NCBI RefSeq assembly: GCF_050313795.1
Contig: NZ_JBNPMC010000009.1
Coordinates: 30,909-94,908 of the forward strand
Length of the DNA stretch: 64,000 nt
DNA from: CAMBRQ01 sp945870325
Lineage (GTDB): Bacteria; Bacillota; Clostridia; Lachnospirales; Lachnospiraceae
Reading direction: 5' to 3'
Positions within the stretch are counted from its first letter, which is position 1, and every line of letters starts with the position of its first letter. The position numbers and the translations under genes are program-made. The notes beneath the pieces are model-generated. The model had not been told where the DNA came from, made no database searches, and saw only the letters and a program-made list of their open reading frames with translations. Positions 55,086-63,809 of the stretch are shown piece after piece.

Positions 55086-56390
55086 ATGAATCGTATGCAA
55101 TACTTAAAAGAATTCATCAAGTATACTACTTCCAATGTATTAGGAATGTTCGGCTTGTCCTGCTATATTCTTGCAGACACTTATTTTATCTCAAAAGGTC
55201 TTGGCGCAAACGGACTTACCGCTCTGAATCTGGCTATTCCTGTCTACAGTTTCATACATGGCAGCGGACTGATGCTTGGAATGGGCGGTGCAACCAGATA
55301 CTCTATCTATCAGAGCCAAAAGAAAGTTCAGAATGCTAATATTATATTTACCAATGTCATATACACTACCGCTCTTCTCGCTTCTATTTTCTTGTTGATG
55401 GGGCTATTTCTGTCAGAAGAAATCACTGCTGCCCTGGGCGCAGATGCAGAAGTATTCGCCATGACTAACACTTACCTGAAAGTCATCATGATCTTCGCGC
55501 CAATCTTCATGATGAATGAGGTTCTGATCTGCTTTGTCCGAAATGATGGCAATCCTCAGTTGACGATGTGTGCAATGCTTAGCGGAAGCCTGGCAAATAT
55601 CATGCTAGATTACATCTTCATCTTCCCTATGCACCTTGGAATATTCGGAGCCGTATTTGCAACAGGCTTCGCACCGGTCATTAGTATGAGCATATTATCG
55701 CTTCATTTACAAAAAGGAAAAAATCAATTCCATCTTGTAAAAACCGGGATTGATTGTCGCATGATACTAAAAACCTTATCATTAGGTTTTCCTTCCCTGA
55801 TTGCCGAGGTATCTTCTGGCATCGTGATTATCGTATTCAACATAATCATTCTGAGATTACAGGGAAATGTGGGCGTTGCGGCCTACGGCGTTATCGCCAA
55901 TCTGTCTCTTGTTGTCGTGGCAATCTACACGGGAGTTGCACAAGGAACCCAGCCTCTCATCAGCAGCGCTTATGGCTGTGGCGACCAAAAGAATATACGG
56001 CAAATATTACGCTACGCTATGGCTGCTATGTTGATGATCTCGTGCGTAGTCTATCTGGCTGTGTTCTTATTTGCAGAACCAATTACATCAATCTTTAATA
56101 GCGAGAATAATCTGCTGTTACAGAAAATTGCTGTTCCCGGGCTTAAACTATATTTTACTTCTGCTGCATTTGTCGGATTCAATATTATAATCTCTGTGTA
56201 CTTTACCTCGATCGAACGGGCAGTCCCGGCACATATTATCTCTTTACTCCGAGGACTGCTGGTCATTGTACCGATGGCATTTCTACTGGCCAAGTTATGT
56301 GGGATTATAGGAGTATGGCTTGCTTTTCCTGTGACAGAATTATTGGTTGCTATTCTGGGCGTTGGACTATATTTTATCAAGGGTCACTAG
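55086..56390 (+). CDS. MATE-family efflux transporter (MepA-like)
   Basis: 434 residues, about twelve helices. The N-terminus has SCYILADTYFISKGLG and the central part LGFPSLIAEVSSG, both typical of the MepA/DinF-like MATE branch. GGAGG lies 6 nt before the ATG. It is unlike the other MATE protein at 49031 except in general pattern. If the leader is a guanidine-sensing riboswitch, export of guanidine-like or cationic compounds would be expected; without that the substrate is open. It converges with thiM. Confidence 0.92.
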   Translation: MNRMQYLKEFIKYTTSNVLGMFGLSCYILADTYFISKGLGANGLTALNLAIPVYSFIHGSGLMLGMGGATRYSIYQSQKKVQNANIIFTNVIYTTALLASIFLLMGLFLSEEITAALGADAEVFAMTNTYLKVIMIFAPIFMMNEVLICFVRNDGNPQLTMCAMLSGSLANIMLDYIFIFPMHLGIFGAVFATGFAPVISMSILSLHLQKGKNQFHLVKTGIDCRMILKTLSLGFPSLIAEVSSGIVIIVFNIIILRLQGNVGVAAYGVIANLSLVVVAIYTGVAQGTQPLISSAYGCGDQKNIRQILRYAMAAMLMISCVVYLAVFLFAEPITSIFNSENNLLLQKIAVPGLKLYFTSAAFVGFNIIISVYFTSIERAVPAHIISLLRGLLVIVPMAFLLAKLCGIIGVWLAFPVTELLVAILGVGLYFIKGH

Positions 56391-56398
56391 AAAGTTTT

Positions 56399-57220
56399 CT
56401 ATAGTTCTCGAATCCTAATTTTCCCCTCCAGTACAGCCTCATCCAAACCATACAAACAATCCAAGAGTCTCACTTGAAATGTCCCCGTCCCCGGGCAGTC
56501 CTTCGCCGCTAATTCACCCGCAATTCCCATGGACACAGTACCCAATATAGCTGCCGCTGTGCTTCTGTCTCTTCCAGCCGCCAGATATGCGCTGCATAAT
56601 GCTCCCAGCATACATCCTGTTCCAGTAATATCCGATAACATAGGATCTCCGTTCGAGATCAGATATGCTTTCTCTCCATCTACAATCAGATCTTCCTTCC
56701 CACTTGCCAGAATCACTGCCCCTGTTTCGTCTGACAATCTTCGGAAAATCTTCACGATCCGATTCAAATTCCCGGAATCAATCGCATCTTCTCTCCCAGC
56801 GTCAATTCCAATACTGTGAGACGGCTCCCCGGCTATCGCAAGTATCTCTGACATATTTCCTTTAAGAATCGAGACAGCCCCCTCTTTCATCAGTTCTTTC
56901 GCATATTCCATCCGAAGTTTGCTGCAAGCCACGCCTACCAGATCCAATAACACCGGGATTCCCTTTTTCTGCGTCGTCTTTAACGCAATCTTCATAGACT
57001 CCATTCTGACATCCGTAATATTCCCCAGATTCAGCATCAGGGATTCTGCCATGGACGTAATCTCTTCCACCTCGACCGGATGCTCTGCCATAATCGGTCG
57101 CCCGCCTGCTGCCAGTATCACATTGGCGCAGTCATGAATCGATATTGGATTCGTAATACAGTGAATCAATGGCTTTCGTTCTTTAATTTGCCTTTGCAGC
57201 TGCTGTATGTTTTCTATCAT
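56399..57220 (-). CDS. thiM: Hydroxyethylthiazole kinase
   Basis: Salvages the thiazole half of thiamine by phosphorylating hydroxyethylthiazole. 273 residues, ribokinase-like fold: HCITNPISIHDCANVILA at the N-terminus, GVACSKLR and the C-terminal GDPMLSDITGTGCMLGAL with the catalytic GTGC. It overlaps thiW by 38 nt in another frame, with GGGAG 9 nt before its ATG inside thiW. The pair thiW-thiM imports and activates thiazole. Confidence 0.95.
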   Translation of the reverse strand: MIENIQQLQRQIKERKPLIHCITNPISIHDCANVILAAGGRPIMAEHPVEVEEITSMAESLMLNLGNITDVRMESMKIALKTTQKKGIPVLLDLVGVACSKLRMEYAKELMKEGAVSILKGNMSEILAIAGEPSHSIGIDAGREDAIDSGNLNRIVKIFRRLSDETGAVILASGKEDLIVDGEKAYLISNGDPMLSDITGTGCMLGALCSAYLAAGRDRSTAAAILGTVSMGIAGELAAKDCPGTGTFQVRLLDCLYGLDEAVLEGKIRIREL

Positions 57221-57737
57221 AGACTTTTTCTCCCAGACTTAATTGAAACTTGGCAAGCAGACCTGCCTTACTCAATGCTTTCAGGAAGAAATACGCTACC
57301 GTACCTCCCATCAGCGTTGCTCCTAAGAACATCGGGGTATAGAAGAAGGCCGTAAGCCCGTCTCTTCCCATCAGGAACGCCATCACCGGATAAGAGACAA
57401 TCGAACCGATAATGCCGGTCCCAAACACCTCTCCAATCACTGCACAGATAATCTTACCGCCGGATGCACGGTAAAATACTCCCGATAAAAATGCTCCAAA
57501 TACCGCCCCTGTCAGCGCAAGCGGCGGAATCCCCATGAACAGCATCCGGATAATCCCAATCAGTGTCGCACACAGCAGAGAATACCACGGTCCCATCAAT
57601 ACTGAACACACAATATTAATCAAATGAGCGGTAGGGCACATCCCTTCTACTCTGAGGATTGGAGAGATTACAACTCCAACCGCTACCATCATCGCCAACA
57701 TTACCATACGAAGAACTTCTACTCTCGTCTTCTCCAT
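57183..57737 (-). CDS. thiW: ECF transporter S component ThiW (thiazole uptake)
   Basis: 184-residue membrane protein with six short helices. The N-terminal VLRMVMLAMMVAVGVVISP and EGMCPTAHLINIV are typical of ThiW-type S components, which bring in the thiazole precursor of thiamine together with a shared EcfA/EcfA/EcfT module; one such module is coded at 21.8-24.3 kb. It is followed by thiM. It has its own promoter and a long structured leader but not a canonical TPP riboswitch. Confidence 0.9.
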   Translation of the reverse strand: MEKTRVEVLRMVMLAMMVAVGVVISPILRVEGMCPTAHLINIVCSVLMGPWYSLLCATLIGIIRMLFMGIPPLALTGAVFGAFLSGVFYRASGGKIICAVIGEVFGTGIIGSIVSYPVMAFLMGRDGLTAFFYTPMFLGATLMGGTVAYFFLKALSKAGLLAKFQLSLGEKVYDRKHTAAAKAN

Positions 57738-57744
57738 GAAATCA

Positions 57745-57887
57745 ATTCCTTTCCATATTGTATTCTGGCGGTCGAAGTTCCCTTACTTCCTCTCACTCCG
57801 AAACACGGATTCCCTCGCTATGTTAATCCTCCTCACCGGAACCCAGGGCGCTCCCCCTCGATTCCACCTTATGTGACTTGGCAATTA
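57745..57887 (-). promoter_or_regulatory. Structured leader of thiW-thiM, class unknown
   Basis: The roughly 140-base 5' UTR is G-rich and foldable. On the minus strand it contains GGAATC..GGTTCC arms enclosing GGGGGAGCGCCC, a TCCG/CGGA hairpin, and GTGAGAGGAAG followed by AACTTCGACC. The last part resembles the CTGAGAGGAAG...CTTCGACCC arm of TPP riboswitches, but the second, pyrophosphate-sensing half (CCTGAT..GGATAAT..CCAGCGTAGGGAA) is missing. Confidence 0.5.
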
Positions 57888-57893
57888 TTTTGT

Positions 57894-57922
57894 ATCCTAG
57901 CACTTTTTTCATTCTGTGTCAA
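57894..57922 (-). promoter_or_regulatory. Promoter for thiW-thiM
   Basis: TTGACA (57922-57917, minus strand), spacer of 17, TAGGAT (57899-57894). It starts a leader of about 150 bases before thiW. Confidence 0.78.
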
Positions 57923-57930
57923 ATATTGAA

Positions 57931-58752
57931 TTAATTCGTTATCCCATCATCCATACTTCCAGACCGGAACCCTTCCAAATCCAATGTAATATATACATAT
58001 CCCAATTCCTTTAGATACCGGATAATCTCACCTTTTTGTTCCATAATCAACGGCATCTCATCCTGATTCACTTCAATTCTGGCGATAGTTCCATGAACCC
58101 TTACCCGCACATTATATAAGCCCATACTCTTCAAGTATGCTTCTCCCCGTTCTACCTTACGCATATCTTCGTAAGACAGTCTGGTTCCATAGGGAAATCT
58201 GGTCGCCAGACACGGCGTGGATGGTTTCTTTGACACGGAGATTCCGTATTCTTCAGCAAGCCTCCTGACTTCCGCCTTGGTAAGTCCCACATCTGCCAAC
58301 GGGCTGATAATTCCAAGTTCCCGAACTGCACGAATCCCCGGACGATATACTTGCAGATCATCTTCATTCGTTCCCTCCAGAATCTTGTGGATTTCTAGTC
58401 TGTCTGCTTCCTTTATGATTGCCTGAAAAATATACTTCTTACAGAGATAACATCGATCTACGGGATTCTCTTTCATGCCCGCTTCTTCCAGTTCATCAAT
58501 CCTGATTACTTTGAATATCGCCTCCATCTCTTCTGCCACTTTTCGTGCGCTTTCTACTTCCCCCGCAGGATGCAGCATCGTGTGCAAAAAGATTCCGTAG
58601 ACATGTTTCCCTGTTTTCTTAACAGCATCACTTGCAATTTTCAACAGGAGGCTGCTATCCACGCCTCCTGAAAATGCAACCATAATATCTTCTGCAGCAT
58701 AACTTTGGATCTGCTCCACTAACTTTCTCTTTTTCGTTTCATAATTACTCAC
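57931..58752 (-). CDS. larE: LarE, ATP-dependent sacrificial sulfur transferase
   Basis: Sulfurates the carboxyl groups of the pincer precursor to make the nickel-pincer nucleotide (NPN) cofactor. 273 residues with the PP-loop SGGVDSS (28-34) and the sacrificial cysteine in KPSTPCLATRFPYG. The frame is open well upstream, but GTG 58752 is chosen: it has GAGGG 6-7 nt upstream, overlaps the larC stop by 8 nt, and gives the normal length. Last gene of the aldo/keto reductase-larB-larC-larE unit. Confidence 0.92.
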   Translation of the reverse strand: MSNYETKKRKLVEQIQSYAAEDIMVAFSGGVDSSLLLKIASDAVKKTGKHVYGIFLHTMLHPAGEVESARKVAEEMEAIFKVIRIDELEEAGMKENPVDRCYLCKKYIFQAIIKEADRLEIHKILEGTNEDDLQVYRPGIRAVRELGIISPLADVGLTKAEVRRLAEEYGISVSKKPSTPCLATRFPYGTRLSYEDMRKVERGEAYLKSMGLYNVRVRVHGTIARIEVNQDEMPLIMEQKGEIIRYLKELGYVYITLDLEGFRSGSMDDGITN

Positions 58753-60136
58753 GGAATTCCCTCTTCCACACATTCTCTGCCTCATGGCGAATCTGACTCC
58801 ACACATCCTGATAGGACAGATTCTGATTTCTACAGATTGCTGCCACACTCTCATATTCCGGATATACCCTAATATTGCCATCAAACTTACAGATCTTAAT
58901 CCGCGCTTCTCCGAATGAAGTCGTCATCGTATGGATCTCGCGCTTCATTACTGTCCGCTCCATCTTCACCCTGCGAATTCCGATCGTCGTAGTCTCTCTG
59001 AAGATGATCTCCTCCATCTTAGACACATCCTCTTCCGAACAAATTACGTTCAACTGATACGCCGGACGATTCTTTTTCATATATACCGGAACATAATGCA
59101 CATCTCTTGCCCCTGCTGCAAAGAGCTGCTCCATCACATAACCGAATGCTTCTCCTGTACAATCATCAATATTGCTCTCTAATTTATAGATGTAATCAGC
59201 CTCATCCTCCACAGGCTGTATCAGCATTCCACGTAAGATACTGGTTCTTCCATAGTCTCTCTTGCCGGCTCCCATTCCTGTCTTCAAGATTCTGTATTTG
59301 CCCGGTAATCTGTCAGATGTCCGAACTGCTGCCACGATTGCGGCACCGGTAGGCGTTACCAGTTCTGCTTCTGTGTCCGTAATATGCAAGGCAAGTCCAT
59401 GACGTTCTGCAATGTTCGCAACCGCCGGAACCGGAACCGGAATGATTCCATGCTGGCAGCGAATGGTTCCCCGCCCTTCATATAATTCCGGTACAACCAC
59501 TCCTGTAATATCCAGATTATCCAGACAGATGGCTGCCGCTACAATATCCACAATCGAATCGACTGCACCTACTTCGTGGAAATGCACCTCTTCCAGGGTT
59601 GTTCCATGGGCTTTCGCCTCAGCCTGCCCTAATACCAGAAAAATATTGGATGCTATCTGTTTGGCACGATCAGAAATCCCGGAATCCCGGATAATGTTCT
59701 GAATCTCACGCAACCCTCTGTGTTCGTGGCTGTATATATGATGAGCCTGTCCGCTTTCCCCATGGAAATGCTCATGCGTATGCCAGTTCCCCCCATGAGT
59801 ATGTTCATGCGTATGCCGGCTTCCTTCATGGCTATGTTCATGCATATGAGTATGCTGCTCTGTATCATGACTATGTTCATGCATATCATCATGTCCATAC
59901 AGATATTCATTATCATGATCATGATTCTCATGCTCCTTATCCAGAATCACATTGAAATCACACGCATCCAGCCCAGACTTCTTCACACGGCTGATCTGAA
60001 TCTCGAATCCATTGATCGGAAGACTTCGAAGCTGCTCCTTCAACACTTCCGGATCTGCCCCCAGATCCAAAAGCACCCCCACCGTCATATCACCACTGAT
60101 TCCACTATAACATTCCAAATATAAAGTATTACTCAT
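58745..60136 (-). CDS. larC: LarC, nickel insertion enzyme for the NPN cofactor
   Basis: 463 residues in one uninterrupted frame, whereas in Lactobacillus plantarum larC is made by frameshifting between two frames. The N-terminus YLECYSGISGDMTVGVLLDLG is the signature. Residues 69-139 are a His-rich loop (for example HEHSHDTEQHTHMHEHSH), a nickel store or entry site. EVHFHEVGAVDSIVDI and later ESNIDDCTGE are conserved catalytic-domain blocks. It overlaps larB by 8 nt and larE by 8 nt. Confidence 0.94.
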   Translation of the reverse strand: MSNTLYLECYSGISGDMTVGVLLDLGADPEVLKEQLRSLPINGFEIQISRVKKSGLDACDFNVILDKEHENHDHDNEYLYGHDDMHEHSHDTEQHTHMHEHSHEGSRHTHEHTHGGNWHTHEHFHGESGQAHHIYSHEHRGLREIQNIIRDSGISDRAKQIASNIFLVLGQAEAKAHGTTLEEVHFHEVGAVDSIVDIVAAAICLDNLDITGVVVPELYEGRGTIRCQHGIIPVPVPAVANIAERHGLALHITDTEAELVTPTGAAIVAAVRTSDRLPGKYRILKTGMGAGKRDYGRTSILRGMLIQPVEDEADYIYKLESNIDDCTGEAFGYVMEQLFAAGARDVHYVPVYMKKNRPAYQLNVICSEEDVSKMEEIIFRETTTIGIRRVKMERTVMKREIHTMTTSFGEARIKICKFDGNIRVYPEYESVAAICRNQNLSYQDVWSQIRHEAENVWKREFRE

Positions 60137-60881
60137 CTATCTTAACCCCCAGTCTGTTAATCTGTGTTGCCATATACCCCGCTCCATAGCCATTGTCAAT
60201 GTTAACCACCGCTACTCCATTTGCACAGGAATTAATCATCGTAAGAAGTGCTGATAGCCCCTTCATATTCGCGCCATAACCCACGGAAGTCGGAACCGCA
60301 ATCACTGGTTTATCCACCAGACCACCAATCACACTTGCCAAAGCGCCCTCCATCCCTGCTACCGCAACTACACAGTTCGCCTTTTGGATGGTCGCAAGCC
60401 GTGCCAGAAGTCTGTGAAGCCCGCTGACACCCACATCATAGACCCGCTCCACATAAGAGCCGAAATACTCTGCCACCTGCGCTGCTTCTTCTGCCACTGC
60501 AATATCAGCCGTTCCAGCCGTACAGACCGCAATACAGCCGACTTTCTCTTTCCCGTTCTTCTCTATCTTCACAATCCGGGACACCTCATCGTAACAAACC
60601 TCCGGATATGCCGCTTTCAATAATTCATACTGCTCCTTTGAGGCACGGGTTCCAAGAACTTCTCCGTCTGCTTCATATAGTCTGCCGAATATTTGCAGAA
60701 GATGCGCATCTGCTTTGCCGCTACAGAACACAACCTCCGGGAATCCGGAACGTATCTTTCGATGCGTATCTAATTTTGCATATCCTAATTCTTCAAAGGG
60801 CTGACGACGCAGATATCCTTCCGCCTCATCAACAGATACCTCTCCGTTTTTCAATTTCGTTAATATTTCATGCGTATCCAT
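60129..60881 (-). CDS. larB: LarB, pyridinium-3,5-biscarboxylic acid mononucleotide synthase
   Basis: First step of NPN synthesis, carboxylating and hydrolysing nicotinic acid adenine dinucleotide. 250 residues; the C-terminal part resembles PurE: VCTAGTADIAVAEEAAQVAE, VAGMEGALASVIGGLV and PTSVGYGANMKG. The N-terminus carries GYAKLDTHRKIRSGFPEVVF, also typical. GGGAGG lies before the ATG, 27 nt after the aldo/keto reductase stop. It overlaps larC. Confidence 0.94.
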   Translation of the reverse strand: MDTHEILTKLKNGEVSVDEAEGYLRRQPFEELGYAKLDTHRKIRSGFPEVVFCSGKADAHLLQIFGRLYEADGEVLGTRASKEQYELLKAAYPEVCYDEVSRIVKIEKNGKEKVGCIAVCTAGTADIAVAEEAAQVAEYFGSYVERVYDVGVSGLHRLLARLATIQKANCVVAVAGMEGALASVIGGLVDKPVIAVPTSVGYGANMKGLSALLTMINSCANGVAVVNIDNGYGAGYMATQINRLGVKIDE

Positions 60882-60908
60882 AGTTTCCTCCCGTATTCTT
60901 CAACCTTC

Positions 60909-62057
60909 TTAAGCACCAAATACTGCCGCTGCTTCTTTCATATTCTGAATCACAGGAACTTCAAATGGACATCTCTTCTCACATGCGCCACACCCTACAC
61001 ACTCAGAAGCCCTGTGTTTCAACACTGCATAATGCTCTCTTACAGTCTCAGGAACTTCCCCCTGCGCTTTCGTCAGATTCAAAAACTTCGTAACGGTTGC
61101 CACATCGATCCCCTTCGGACACGGTGCACAATGACCACAATACATACAATGTCCCTTCCAACTGATCTTCGGAAATGCTGCGAACGCTGCCGCATAATCC
61201 TTCTCCTCGTCAAATGCATCCGCATATCCGGCACTCACTTTCAACTCTTCCACTGTATGTGCTCCGGCCAGTACCGTTGCCACCGCCGGACGTGTCAGAG
61301 CATAATGCAGGCACTGGTATGGTGTAAGCGCCTTTCCTGCCGGAGACCAGGCTGCATCCAGAAGATCTCCACCCCCGTATGCCTTCATTACGGTAATGCC
61401 TACGCCTTTACGATTACACAATTCATACAACGCCTCTCTGTCTGGGTCCATGTTCAGGAGGTGATTCTCATAGTTCTTCTCATCCCAGAGGGCATAGCAG
61501 TCCTCTCCCGCCGGCTGCAGATCATAACAAGGATTCACACTGAACATCAGAACTTCGATCAACCCGCTTTCTACTGCTGTCATTGCAACCTTCGGATTAT
61601 GACTGCTAAGCCCTATATGCTTAATTCTTCCATTTGCTTTCAATTCTTTAGCATACTCTATTACTGGTCCATTTACAATCCCATTCCAGTCATCTATTGA
61701 GTCTACATAGTGAACCATTCCAACTTCTATGTAATCCGTCCCTAGTTTCTTAAGAAGGTCTTCAAATCCTTCCTTCACCTCGTCAATATCGCGTGTTCTC
61801 TTATACTGCTCGTCTTTCCATATAGTACACAGATGTCCTTGCAGAATGAACTTATCCCTTCTGCCCTTCATGGCTTCTCCAATCAGCTGACGGATCTTCG
61901 GGTTCGGCATATAGAGATCCAGATAATTCACGCCGTATGAGGCAGCCGTATCCATCAATTCCTGTGTATATGCACCGTCATGGTCTACAAAGCCCTCACA
62001 TCCCATTCCAATCTCGCTAACCAGAAGCCCTGTGTTCCCCAATTCTCTGTATAACAT
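60909..62057 (-). CDS. Aldo/keto reductase with C-terminal [4Fe-4S] ferredoxin-like domain
   Basis: 382 residues. An AKR barrel (residues 1-280) with YRELGNTGLLVSEIGMG and GVNYLDLYM, then a C-terminal domain with CMYCGHCAPCPKG and CVGCGACEKRCPFEVP, both typical of electron-transfer members of the family. The conserved AKR Tyr appears shifted or replaced: DLYMPN stands where DTA..Y is usual, so a standard NADPH-linked reduction is not assured. It heads the larBCE unit, so it may act with or be served by the NPN pathway; this is only suggestion. Confidence 0.88.
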   Translation of the reverse strand: MLYRELGNTGLLVSEIGMGCEGFVDHDGAYTQELMDTAASYGVNYLDLYMPNPKIRQLIGEAMKGRRDKFILQGHLCTIWKDEQYKRTRDIDEVKEGFEDLLKKLGTDYIEVGMVHYVDSIDDWNGIVNGPVIEYAKELKANGRIKHIGLSSHNPKVAMTAVESGLIEVLMFSVNPCYDLQPAGEDCYALWDEKNYENHLLNMDPDREALYELCNRKGVGITVMKAYGGGDLLDAAWSPAGKALTPYQCLHYALTRPAVATVLAGAHTVEELKVSAGYADAFDEEKDYAAAFAAFPKISWKGHCMYCGHCAPCPKGIDVATVTKFLNLTKAQGEVPETVREHYAVLKHRASECVGCGACEKRCPFEVPVIQNMKEAAAVFGA

Positions 62058-62113
62058 ACCTATATCCTCCTACATTTTAACATGATAAAACCATTCTTTG
62101 AAGTTATGATATT

Positions 62114-62142
62114 ATTTTATTGTATATAGCGGCTTCTGTCTA
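62114..62142 (-). promoter_or_regulatory. Promoter for the aldo/keto reductase-lar operon
   Basis: TAGACA (62142-62137, minus strand) and TAAAAT (62119-62114), spacer 17 bases; GGAGG and the first ATG follow within 60 bases. Confidence 0.6.
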
Positions 62143-62231
62143 ATACTTCTTATCAATTATATACCATGCCTCAAAGACATTCTATAACCAATAGAGCCTG
62201 CCACTGGCAACCACCTCCGAATGCCGTGACA

Positions 62232-62268
62232 AAAAGCACCATACAAGTCACACTTGTATGATGCTTTT
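62232..62268 (-). terminator. Rho-independent terminator after uxaC
   Basis: AAAAGCACCATACAAG (62232-62247) pairs with CTTGTATGATGCTTTT (62253-62268, one mismatch). Minus strand ends in TTTTTG. Confidence 0.88.
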
Positions 62269-62344
62269 CTGAATGATTCGAAAGAATCTGTTTTAACGAT
62301 TCATTTCCAACTGTATTCCTTTTGTTTTTTAACTCCGGCTGTGA

Positions 62345-63760
62345 CTATTTCATCTCCAGGTCAAACCCGAAATAACGAATCGCATTATTATAAGAAATTC
62401 CCTTAATAATCTTCTCCAGGTTCTTCATATCTTTCGGATATTCTCCATTCTCTACCCATCCACCGATCAACTCGCAGAGAATCCTTCTGAAATACTCATG
62501 TCTTGGGTAAGACAGAAAACTTCTGGAGTCCGTCAGCATTCCGTTGAAATTGCCTAACAGACTTAAATTCGCCAAAGATGTCATCTGTTTCATCATGCCC
62601 GCCTTATTGTCGTTGAACCACCATGCGGAGCCCTGCTGTATCTTTCCAACTACATCTGAATTCTGAAAACATCCAAGAATTGTTCCTAATGCCTCATCAT
62701 CATTAGGATTCAGACTGTACAGAATCGTCTTCGGCATACTTCCTGCCTCATTCAATGCATTCAGGAAATCTGCGGTCTCACTGGATGGCGCATAATTATT
62801 AATGCAGTCATATCCGGTATCCGGTCCTAATTTCTGATACATCTTCGTGTTATTATCACGCTTACATCCATAATGAAGCTGCATTGCCCATCCAAGGCGT
62901 GTATACTCCCCAGCAACAAAGAGCATGAATGCAGTCTTGAACTTCAATTCATCTAATCTGGATATCTTAGCACCTGCAAGACGCTGTGCGAAGATATTCT
63001 CTACTTCTTCATCAGAAGCCGGCTGATACATGACATACTCCAGAGCATGGTCTGACGCACGACATCCCATCTCGTCAAAGAACACCATCCGTTTTGCAAG
63101 TGCTGCTTTCAGATCAGCAAAAGAACGGATCTCCATATCTGCAGCGTTTTCAAGTTTCTCAAGATAGTCTGTATAATCAGGTTTCTCCAGATTCATCGCC
63201 TTATCTGGCCTCCATGCCGGAAGTACCTGCACATCAAAACTGTCATCTGCCGCGATCACCTTGTGCCATCTCAGATCATCTGCCGGGTCATCGGTCGTAC
63301 AGATTAATGTTACGTTAGACTGGCGGATCAGGTTACGGACACTCATCGAGTCCTCTCTCAATTTTGCATTACAGAGATTCCACACTTCTTCTGCTGTCTC
63401 ACCGTTCAATACACCATGATAGTTAAAATATCTCTGCAATTCCAGATGACTCCAGTGGAATAGCGGATTACCGATTGCCATCTCCAAAGTCTCTGCCCAT
63501 TTCTGAAACTTCTCACGGTCCGGCGCATCACCTGTGATATAATACTCATCTACACCGTTTGACCGCATCTGGCGCCATTTGTAATGATCACCGCCCAACC
63601 ATACCTGGGTAATATTCTCGAACTTTCTGTCCTCTGCAATCTCCTGAGGATTAATATGGCAGTGGTAATCCAAAACCGGAACTTTTGCCGCATATTCATG
63701 ATACAGTTCCTGCGCTGTCTGCGTGCTTAACAGAAAATCCTTATCCATAAATTCTTTCAT
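62345..63760 (-). CDS. uxaC: Glucuronate (uronate) isomerase
   Basis: 471 residues, normal length. Converts D-glucuronate to D-fructuronate or D-galacturonate to D-tagaturonate. VLDYHCHINPQEIAED with the metal-binding HxH, LICTTDDPADDLRWH, QLHYGCKRDNN and GNFNGMLTDSRSFLSYPRHEYFRR (given in part) are family blocks. GGAGG precedes the ATG. It lies directly downstream of a TRAP-transporter gene, which suggests that hexuronate is brought in by that transporter. Confidence 0.96.
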   Translation of the reverse strand: MKEFMDKDFLLSTQTAQELYHEYAAKVPVLDYHCHINPQEIAEDRKFENITQVWLGGDHYKWRQMRSNGVDEYYITGDAPDREKFQKWAETLEMAIGNPLFHWSHLELQRYFNYHGVLNGETAEEVWNLCNAKLREDSMSVRNLIRQSNVTLICTTDDPADDLRWHKVIAADDSFDVQVLPAWRPDKAMNLEKPDYTDYLEKLENAADMEIRSFADLKAALAKRMVFFDEMGCRASDHALEYVMYQPASDEEVENIFAQRLAGAKISRLDELKFKTAFMLFVAGEYTRLGWAMQLHYGCKRDNNTKMYQKLGPDTGYDCINNYAPSSETADFLNALNEAGSMPKTILYSLNPNDDEALGTILGCFQNSDVVGKIQQGSAWWFNDNKAGMMKQMTSLANLSLLGNFNGMLTDSRSFLSYPRHEYFRRILCELIGGWVENGEYPKDMKNLEKIIKGISYNNAIRYFGFDLEMK

Positions 63761-63809
63761 TTCATCAACCTCCGTTTAAATCCAATCTATTTATACCTTT
63801 TACCCACAC

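Noticed and set aside
57745..57887. Canonical TPP riboswitch before thiW
   Set aside because: Only one arm resembles the aptamer; the CCTGAT...GGATAAT...CCAGCGTAGGGAA half is absent.
60870..61700. 276-codon plus-strand open frame
   Set aside because: Opposite the aldo/keto reductase gene, rich in Cys, His and Arg, without ribosome binding site.
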